Positions 8,584 through 14,737 of a DNA stretch of 14,737 nucleotides are shown here, piece after piece. The notes beneath the pieces were generated by a model. That model saw only the letters and a program-made list of their open reading frames with translations, did no database searches and had not been told where the DNA came from. Origin of the DNA: Isotricha intestinalis (Eukaryota; Ciliophora; Litostomatea; Vestibuliferida; Isotrichidae); assembly GCA_023807065.1 (NCBI GenBank), contig JAJJLU010004332.1, forward strand, positions 1 through 14,737, given 5' to 3'. Numbering within the stretch: the stretch's first letter is position 1; every line of letters begins with the position of its first letter. The position numbers and the translations under genes are program-made.

Positions 8584-8880
8584 ATGGCAAAAGGATTAGC
8601 AATGGGATTAAATAAAGGTCATATAGTAAATAAAATAGAAATATCATCAAAATCAAAAGTAAAAACACCAAGAAAAAGAAAGAGTGTTATAAAAAAAATA
8701 ATTCATGAAATTTCAGGTCATGCTCCTTATGAAAGAAAAATTATGGAAATGTTAAAACAATCTAAACAATCTGCTCAAAAAAAAGCTTATAAATTAGCTA
8801 AAAGGTGTTTAGGAACTCATAGAAGAGCTTTGAAAAAAAGAAATGAATTACAAAATGCTGTTGCTCATCATGAACATTAA
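8584..8880 (+). CDS. RPL36: Large-subunit ribosomal protein eL36
   Basis: 98 aa, single exon, close to the 100-105 aa usual for the family. Hallmarks: N-terminal GLNKGH (8-13), a basic stretch TPRKRKS, the central (I/V)xGxAPYERK segment (SGHAPYERK, 44-52) followed by MEMLK, and the C-terminal KRCLGTHRRALKKR (73-86). It is a component of the 60S ribosomal subunit. The start is certain because GLNKGH begins eight residues in, and the ATG follows an AAAA context. The first third uses A-ending codons (GCA, ATA, TCA), the rest T-ending (GCT, TCT, CCT). RPL36 often carries introns in other eukaryotes; here it has none within the coding region. Confidence 0.97.
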   Translation: MAKGLAMGLNKGHIVNKIEISSKSKVKTPRKRKSVIKKIIHEISGHAPYERKIMEMLKQSKQSAQKKAYKLAKRCLGTHRRALKKRNELQNAVAHHEH

Positions 8881-9395
8881 TATTCATTTTCCTTATTATA
8901 TTTTTCAAATTCAATTTTTAAGGATATATTTTTTTTTTAATTTATTTATTTTTTTTATTTAATAAAAATTATAAGAGAAAAATATTTAATTATTCAATTA
9001 ATTATTTGTTTGAAAAAATTCTAATTCTTTCTTTAAATTATAATAATTATAATAATATAAGAATTTATATATTTTGTGATATTTGAGCTAACAAAGAGCA
9101 TTTATTTATTTCCTTTAAATCTTAAAATTATATTTAAATATTATAGTGAATAATTAATTCTATATTTTGGTTGACAACCTTATATATAAATTTTGAGGAT
9201 ATTAAATAAAATTTTATTTACATAAATTGAGTAAAATATGTATAAAATTATTTAAAGATATAAAAGAATTATTAATAATATAAATGTTGATAAATTTGTT
9301 ATTAAATAATAGATTTTAAATGATTTTATTTTCCTTATTTATTATTTATAATTATTAATATAATTTCAAATAAATAAATTTATATTATCTTTTTC
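8881..9395. other. Intergenic region between RPL36 and PEX5
   Basis: 515 bases, the longest gap in the central block, where other gaps are about 100 bases. It is uniformly AT-rich. I see no tRNA-like box, repeat or coding frame of note, only short frames such as one starting near 9286. Its length and the poor start context of PEX5 leave room for an unrecognised 5' exon of that gene or a small RNA gene, but nothing supports either directly. Confidence 0.4.
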
Positions 9396-10943
9396 ATGGA
9401 AAAAAATTTTCAAGGAGAAAATTTTGGAAATAACTTTTTATTGGGTAATTTAGATAATATTATTATGTATCAAAATAATTATTTAAAACAAAATAATTTG
9501 TCTAATATAAATAATAATAATATTACTTATGAAAAGTTATTGATGGAAAAACAATATAATAACATTTTATCAAATGATAAAACTATTCATAATAATAGTA
9601 AAAGTTTAAATATGAATGAAAATAAATCTTTACAAAAATTAGGGAATTTAAATAATGTAATGAATAATTTATATTATAATAGAAATTTAATTTATCAAAA
9701 TCCTATTTTACTGAAATTAAATGAACAATTGAAATTAGAAAATGAACAAAAAGAAAAAAAAGATATAATAAAAGAAGAAAAAAAATTAGATTTAATTACA
9801 AATGAATCTTTTAATGAAATAATAAATAAAATGGAAAGTATAGATGATCCAAGATTTCAGCAAAGTCAATTTCTAAAATTTATAAAAGATATAAAAGAAA
9901 AAAATATAATAATAAATGAAGAAGAAAATACAATAATTCCAAACTCTGAAATTCAAAATCAAAAAATGGAAAATTTATGGAATAATATTTCAAATAAAAT
10001 AGATAATATTTCAATAAATAATAGAATAAATAAAATAGAAGAAAAAGAAGAAAATATATTATTAAATAATAATATTATTAAAGACAATAAATTTATTGAA
10101 CTTGAAAATAAAATAAAAGAAAATCCAAGTGATTCAGAATCATTATATAAATTAGCTAAATTATATATGGATTATAATAATGATAATTTAGCAATTAAAT
10201 ATTGTTTAGAATCATTAAATTATGATTCATTTAATTTAAATTCTATTTTTCTTTTAAGTATGTGTTATATAAATGAAGGAAATGAAATGAAAGGAATTTA
10301 TTATTTAATTCAATATTTAAAAAATCATAGAAAAATTTATTCTGAATTTAAAAAATATTATGTTAATAATATTTATTTATCTGATGGAATGATTAATAAA
10401 TATATTAATGAGGAATTAAATTATGAAAATAAAACTGAATTTATTACAAATGAAAATAATAAACAAAAAATAATTTCAGAATTAAAAAAGACCTTAGAAC
10501 AAATATCAAAGAATTTAATTAATGAAAGTGATATATATTTATCTTTAGGTTTAATAAATATAATATCAGAAGATTATAATTTAGCAAAAGAAAATTTTAT
10601 TAAAGCAATTAAAATAAATGAAAATGATTATTCATTATATAATAGAATAGGAGTAGTTTGTCAAAATGAAAATAATATAAATGAAGCAATCTATTATTAT
10701 AATAAAGCTTTAGAAATAAATAATAATTATCCAAGATGTTTAATAAATTTAGGAATTGCTTATTTTAATTTAGATGATTATAATTCAAGTTTAAAATATT
10801 TTATTTCTGCTTTGAAATTAAATAATAATATTCCTGAAGTTTGGAATTATTTAAGTAGTATATTTATTTCAATTGAAAGAGAAGATTTATTGAATAAAGC
10901 TTATCAAAGAGATTTAAATTATCTTTCTCAAATTTTATTATAA
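9396..10943 (+). CDS. PEX5: PEX5, PTS1 receptor for peroxisomal matrix import
   Basis: 515 aa. The C-terminal half is a TPR solenoid (about 236-510) matching PEX5: DYSLYNRIGVVCQNENN (411-427), YPRCLINLGIAYFNLDD (445-461) and the end RDLNYLSQIL. The asparagines that hold the PTS1 peptide backbone in human PEX5 (Asn489, 497, 524, 531) have equivalents with identical spacing here: N416, N424, N451 and N458; R447 fits Arg520. The N-terminal half has the Pex5/Pex20 signature DPRFQQSQFLKFIKDI (151-166). Role: binds C-terminal SKL-type cargo in the cytosol and docks at the Pex13/Pex14 complex. Odd: there is no cysteine near the N-terminus and no clear WxxxF/Y motif; the only N-terminal Trp is in LWNNIS (194-199). 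The ATG follows TTTTTC, unlike the A-rich context of its neighbours, so a 5' exon may be missing. Confidence 0.92.
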   Translation: MEKNFQGENFGNNFLLGNLDNIIMYQNNYLKQNNLSNINNNNITYEKLLMEKQYNNILSNDKTIHNNSKSLNMNENKSLQKLGNLNNVMNNLYYNRNLIYQNPILLKLNEQLKLENEQKEKKDIIKEEKKLDLITNESFNEIINKMESIDDPRFQQSQFLKFIKDIKEKNIIINEEENTIIPNSEIQNQKMENLWNNISNKIDNISINNRINKIEEKEENILLNNNIIKDNKFIELENKIKENPSDSESLYKLAKLYMDYNNDNLAIKYCLESLNYDSFNLNSIFLLSMCYINEGNEMKGIYYLIQYLKNHRKIYSEFKKYYVNNIYLSDGMINKYINEELNYENKTEFITNENNKQKIISELKKTLEQISKNLINESDIYLSLGLINIISEDYNLAKENFIKAIKINENDYSLYNRIGVVCQNENNINEAIYYYNKALEINNNYPRCLINLGIAYFNLDDYNSSLKYFISALKLNNNIPEVWNYLSSIFISIEREDLLNKAYQRDLNYLSQILL

Positions 10944-11045
10944 AATATATTTTGAATTTTTCTTTTTTTATAAATAAAAAATATATATTAAAAAAAAACA
11001 GTAAATTTATATTTAATTACCATATTTACATTTTTTTAATAAATG
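10944..11045. terminator. Shared convergent 3' region of PEX5 and the gene at 11046
   Basis: 102 bases between converging stops, AT-rich, with T and A tracts near 10960-11000. Both 3' ends must lie here, possibly overlapping. No precise site can be given. Confidence 0.35.
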
Positions 11046-12278
11046 TTAATAATTAAAAGAATTATTTCTTTTAAAATGTGAATTTGTTTTATTCATTAAT
11101 TTTGAAGTATCAGTATATAAATGTATTTGATTATATTTTTTTTTAGAATTCATATCAGTTAAAATTTTATTATATAAAGTTGTTCCTGGAACTGGAGGAT
11201 TATTTTTAATTGTTTTATTAATATTATTCATTAAATATCTTTTAGGTATATTTTTTCTTTGAATTGGTTTAATAGATATATTCATATTATTCACTAATTC
11301 ATATAAATTTTGATAAAATAAATATTTTTCTTCATTTCCTTCTGAAATATTTTGAAAAAATTGTTCTCTTAACTTTGGATTTTTTTTTAAAGCAGGATTT
11401 AATTCCAATAAATCATTTTTCACTATTTCATATTGAAGTTCAAATTCTGAAATTTCAGTTTTCAAATTATTATAATTAAATAATGATTTTTGTTTATTAT
11501 GACTATTACTTCTTAAAGGCAAATAATTAAATAAATAATTTTTATTTTGAATATTAATATTATTGTGATTTAAATTATTGTTAAAAGAAGGTTGAGTTTT
11601 ATTAAAATTATTTTCTTCAATATTATTATTACTAATTTTATGATTAATGTTATTGCTTGTATTCATATTGTTATTATTTTTATTATTAATATTAATATTA
11701 CTCTTATTAATATTATCATTAATCTTATTATTATTATTATTATCATTAATTTTACTTTTATTTTTAATTTCATTTTCTTTTGCTTTTATTGTAAATGAAG
11801 TACTATTAAATTGTAAAGAAGAAAAAGTTTTATTAAAAGAATAATTTGTATTGTTTATTGTTTTAAAAAAATTTTGATTTGTTTTTAATTTAAAAGATTT
11901 GTTTAAATGTTGATTTTCTTTATTTCCTTCATTAACATCAATTTTTATTTTTTTTTCAATAGTAAGTTCTATTTCTTTATTAATAACATTTTTATTATTT
12001 TGTTTTTTTAAATAATAAGAAGGATAATTTAAATCTACAACTCTTTCATTCAAAAAAAAACTCTTTTTATCAATCATTTTTATAGAAAAAATATTATTTT
12101 GATCAATCGAAAAATTTATCTTCTTTTTTTTATTTAATTCTTTCATTTTCTTTAAATCTCTTTTATTAATAATATTTTCAACTTCTTCAATTTTTTCTAT
12201 TTCTTTCAAATATTCATCAACAGTATAAGCAATAATATAATTTATATTATTATTCTTCATTAACAATTTATTAGACAT
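11046..12278 (-). CDS. Unidentified Asn-rich protein
   Basis: 410 aa from the first ATG of the frame (12278); the frame is bounded upstream by a TAG, and only a TTG lies between. I do not recognise it. The N-terminus is charged and helical (EYLKEIEKIEEVENIINK, about 22-39), followed by a Lys-rich segment. Residues about 175-250 are an Asn/Lys low-complexity block, much of it AAT. A more conserved-looking helical block follows at about 278-335 (DLLELNPALKKNPKLREQFF and onward), then a basic C-terminus with PPVPG. No signal peptide, membrane segment or enzyme motif is visible. It converges on PEX5. The context before the ATG is ATTACATTA, not the A run usual here, so an upstream exon is possible. 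Confidence 0.78.
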   Translation of the reverse strand: MSNKLLMKNNNINYIIAYTVDEYLKEIEKIEEVENIINKRDLKKMKELNKKKKINFSIDQNNIFSIKMIDKKSFFLNERVVDLNYPSYYLKKQNNKNVINKEIELTIEKKIKIDVNEGNKENQHLNKSFKLKTNQNFFKTINNTNYSFNKTFSSLQFNSTSFTIKAKENEIKNKSKINDNNNNNKINDNINKSNININNKNNNNMNTSNNINHKISNNNIEENNFNKTQPSFNNNLNHNNINIQNKNYLFNYLPLRSNSHNKQKSLFNYNNLKTEISEFELQYEIVKNDLLELNPALKKNPKLREQFFQNISEGNEEKYLFYQNLYELVNNMNISIKPIQRKNIPKRYLMNNINKTIKNNPPVPGTTLYNKILTDMNSKKKYNQIHLYTDTSKLMNKTNSHFKRNNSFNY

Positions 12279-12782
12279 TAATGTAATATTTAAAATTATA
12301 AAAAAAATTTTCAACTACTCAAAAAATTAATTATAATATAAATAAATTTAATTATTAAATTAAGAATAATTTATTTTCTGAAAAAAAATATTAAACATCA
12401 AAATTTCAAAAGATAAATTATTATAAATAAAGGAAAATTTTAAATAAAAATAAATTTAAAGCTAAATTTAGATATGAATATATTTTCTGATTTTTATTTA
12501 TATAAAATATAGACCTTTTTAATTCATATCAATTAGTTATATTCAAAAATATTTATAATAATAATATCTAAATCTTTTATAGGATTATGGAAAAATTATT
12601 CTCTTTTTCTTTATTTTAAATTCATTTCCACACAAAATATATATCTAAAATTAATAATAATTATAATACCGACTATAAAAAATATTATATAAATCATTCC
12701 AGCTTTAAATTATAATAAAGAATACTTCCTAAAAAAATATTAAAAAAAAGATACACACTAAAGATTAATATTATATTACCAA
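12279..12782. other. Featureless intergenic sequence
   Basis: About 500 bases upstream of the gene at 11046, uniformly AT-rich, leading into the minisatellite. No coding frame, RNA gene or inverted repeat stands out. It presumably includes the promoter of the gene at 11046. Confidence 0.45.
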
Positions 12783-13032
12783 CTTTTATTATTATTTTAT
12801 TTCTTACTCACTATAATATTATTATTATTATTATTATTATTTTATTTCTTACCAACTATAATATTATTATTATTATTATTTTATTTCTTACTTCCTATAA
12901 TATTATTATTATTATTATTTTATTTCTTACTCACTATAATATCATTATTATTATTTTATTTCTTACAATCTACAACACCATTATTATTATTATTTTATTT
13001 CTTACTCACTATAATATTATTATTATTATTTA
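12783..13032. repeat. ATT-rich minisatellite, about six units of 36-45 bp
   Basis: The unit has the form TATAATATT, then a variable (ATT)n run, then TTTTATTTCTTACTCAC. Approximate units: 12783-12811 (partial), 12812-12856 (45), 12857-12895 (39), 12896-12934 (39), 12935-12970 (36), 12971-13009 (39), 13010-13032 (partial). Lengths differ by multiples of three because the ATT run expands or contracts. The junction word varies (TCAC, CAAC, TTCC, AATC). All frames of the basic unit contain stops, so it is not coding. It lies just beyond the 3' end of the broken protease copy. Confidence 0.85.
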
Positions 13033-13116
13033 CCCACATCTATTTTTATTTATTTTTATTTTACTTACTATATTTTTGTTTATTAATTCTTACAAAATTT
13101 TTATTATTTTTATATC

Positions 13117-14088
13117 TTACCAACAATAATTATTTTCTTTACATTGTTCTTTTGTATATAAATCATATTCCTTATTCTCATATTCACATTTTCCTCTAGG
13201 ATTGAATTTTATTGTTTTATTTGTATTAAATATATCATTATTCTTTTGATTATTGTTAAATGAATATTGATTAAATTGTTTATTATTATAAGAATTAAAA
13301 TCATTTTTATCAATATTATTATTATTATATTTATTTTTATTAATATTATTACCACAAATAGAACAAATAGGATTATTAATTAAATTATTTGTTTTATAAG
13401 AACAAATAGGACATTTCCATTTTTGAATAATATTATTTTGATTATCATTTAATATTTGTTTTTCAATATCTTTAATAATTTCTTTCATATAAACTCCTCT
13501 ATTTAAATTTTTATATTTTCCACAATGAATTCCAATAACTTTTAAATTTCTTGTATCTAAAATTAAAGGAAAACCAGAAGAACCTCTTTCAGTATTAATT
13601 GAATGAAATATTTTATAATTATTTTGAATATTATTAATATATCCTTCAGCAAAAGAAACATCATCTCCTCTTGGATATTGAATAATTACAAATTCATCAT
13701 ATTTATATTCTTCTTCTGGATTATTATTATTTATATTTTTTCTACTTTAAAATAATTATTAAAATTATCAGAATCTAATATTTGAATACATGTATAATCT
13801 AAATCTTCATTAGTACAAATAAATCTATTCTTAATATCAATTTCTTTTATTTTTTTATTATGTTTACAATATTTGAATTAAATTTATTTAATACATGATT
13901 ATCAGCAAATAACATTTTCATTAATTTATTATTTATTTTTAATTCACAAAAAAATCCTGTTACACTTGATTCATTTTCACTTATTATTTTACAAGTTGCA
14001 CTTATTTTTTTTTCATATCTTTTCATTGCTCTATAAGATATTGATCTTTGACCATTTATTAGTTTTCTGGTTTATAAGAATTTTTCAT
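13117..14088 (-). pseudogene. Trypsin-like protease with zinc finger, inverted copy broken by frameshifts
   Basis: The reading begins with ATG at 14088 and ends with TAA at 13117, but the family homology passes through three frames. Each break lies in an A-run and would be mended by one more A: 14063-14066, 13850-13856 and 13736-13741. All parts of a protease are visible: the catalytic-His segment ADNHVL (His near 13895-13897), the Asp segment NEDLDYTC, the Ser motif GSSGFP (GSSGSP in the left copy), VIGIHCG, the zinc finger W-x-C-x2-C-x12-C-x2-C-G, and a short Cys-containing C-terminus ending in YCW. The last frame alone is open from about 13735 to 13117. It is about 97% identical in DNA to bases 1-260 in inverted orientation. 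I call it a pseudogene, but homopolymer sequencing errors or slippage decoding cannot be excluded. Confidence 0.72.
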
Positions 14089-14491
14089 TTTTTAAATAAA
14101 AATCCTTAATAATTAATTCATTTTAAAAAATTAAATTTTGATTTTTAAATCAATTTTTCAAAAGTTTTTTATTTAATTGTAATAAAAGAAACATATAAAT
14201 AAAACATAAACTTTTAATTCAATAGAAGTAAAAATAATATTAATAATATATAATCTTTCACGAGACGAATTGTGATATAATTTAAATCATACTTTTTTTT
14301 CTTTGTTTATATTTCAACATAATCATTGAAGAAGTCAATTTCTTTTCTGTCAATAAAATAAATTATATTTAATTCAGTTTTGTTTGTTGTTTTTATTAAA
14401 ATATTTCTTATTAATGTTTTATAGGATTTTAATTATGAAATAACAATAATATGAATTATGTAGAATATATTGTCAATAGAATAAATTATGA
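14089..14491. other. Featureless sequence upstream of the inverted protease copy
   Basis: AT-rich, without coding frames or repeats that I can support. It would hold the promoter of the protease copy. Confidence 0.4.
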
Positions 14492-14659
14492 AATTTATTA
14501 GTAAAACATGAATTTTTTAATAAAATTATACTGAAAAAGAAACAAAATTTAATGCAACAAATGAAAAATATGAATTTTACAGAAATATATGATCACGAAA
14601 AAGAATCTTTAAAATATGAAAATAACTATGAAATGAAATTATTAGGTATCAAAATTTAA
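14492..14659 (+). other. Short open frame, possible gene fragment or exon
   Basis: 55 codons are open between a TGA (14489) and a TAA (14657-14659), with internal ATGs from 14552. The content is protein-like: helical and charged (LKKKQNLMQQMKN, then FTEIYDHEKES) and lacking the Asn runs and pure A/T codons of spacer DNA, with CTG, CAC and ATC codons present. A second short frame just upstream in another phase (MNYVEYIVNRINYE, from 14451) may belong to the same decayed gene. I recognise no family. Confidence 0.3.
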
Positions 14660-14737
14660 ATAAACTAAAAATTTTACATTTTTAATTTAAAAACCAATCA
14701 AAAATTCAATAAAAAAAAGTTTTGAAAATTATTTTAA

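Noticed and set aside
9170..9180. Short hairpin GGTTG-A-CAACC upstream of PEX5
   Set aside because: The stem is 5 bp with a 1-base loop, which cannot form well, and nothing nearby suggests an RNA gene.
8881..9395. tRNA or other RNA gene in the RPL36-PEX5 gap
   Set aside because: No GTTCRANNC-type B box or cloverleaf arms found on either strand. TTCGAA occurs only inside coding regions elsewhere.
12279..12314. Upstream TTG start for the gene at 11046, giving a hydrophobic signal-like N-terminus
   Set aside because: TTG is not a credible eukaryotic start. The first ATG is at 12278, which removes the hydrophobic segment.
12783..13032. CRISPR-like array
   Set aside because: Units are tandem without unique spacers, vary only by ATT count, and the setting is eukaryotic. 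It is a minisatellite.
13830..13867. A 38-nt intron in the inverted protease copy
   Set aside because: It has GT-AG ends and restores frame, but would remove a lysine-rich segment that reads like genuine family sequence. The two other frame breaks have no intron solution; a single missing A explains all three equally.

Overview
The window is eukaryotic nuclear DNA, extremely A+T-rich (roughly four fifths or more), gene-dense and read with the standard code: recognisable genes stop at expected places with TAA (DYRK, POC1, RPL36, PEX5) or TGA (the PROPPIN). Intergenic gaps are often only about 100 bases. One gene carries two tiny GT-AG introns (28 and 39 nt). Proteins are loaded with asparagine runs encoded by pure AAT. 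Gene content implies basal bodies or centrioles (POC1), autophagy (Atg18/WIPI) and PTS1 import into peroxisome-like organelles (PEX5). I cannot name the organism. A compact AT-rich protist (for example a standard-code ciliate macronucleus such as a rumen ciliate), an amoeboid flagellate or an anaerobic fungus are all conceivable.

Layout. 1-558 (+): 3' part of a trypsin-like serine protease fused to a RanBP2-like zinc finger, followed to about 900 by a stop-ridden tail still related to the same family. 979-1374: a non-coding element with perfect GC-rich terminal inverted repeats and TA at both ends (MITE-like). 1667-3427 (-): DYRK kinase. 3533-4720 (+): PROPPIN (Atg18/WIPI), divergent from the kinase. 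4826-6521 (-): POC1, three exons. 6642-8471 (-): unidentified Asn-rich coiled-coil protein. 8584-8880 (+): ribosomal protein eL36. 9396-10943 (+): PEX5. 11046-12278 (-): unidentified Asn-rich protein. 12783-13032: minisatellite. 13117-14088 (-): a second, inverted copy of the protease, broken by three single-base deletions. 14089-14737: mostly featureless, with one short remnant reading frame.

The central block from the kinase to the gene at 11046 is ordinary housekeeping sequence with no shared pathway evident. Genes alternate as divergent and convergent pairs. The flanks are dynamic: a near-identical protease pair in inverted orientation about 12.5 kb apart, a MITE and a minisatellite. The most notable signals are the MITE, the decayed inverted protease pair with all breaks in A-runs, the miniature introns, a within-gene switch of synonymous codon preference, and a PEX5 model lacking the usual N-terminal cysteine and WxxxF/Y motifs.
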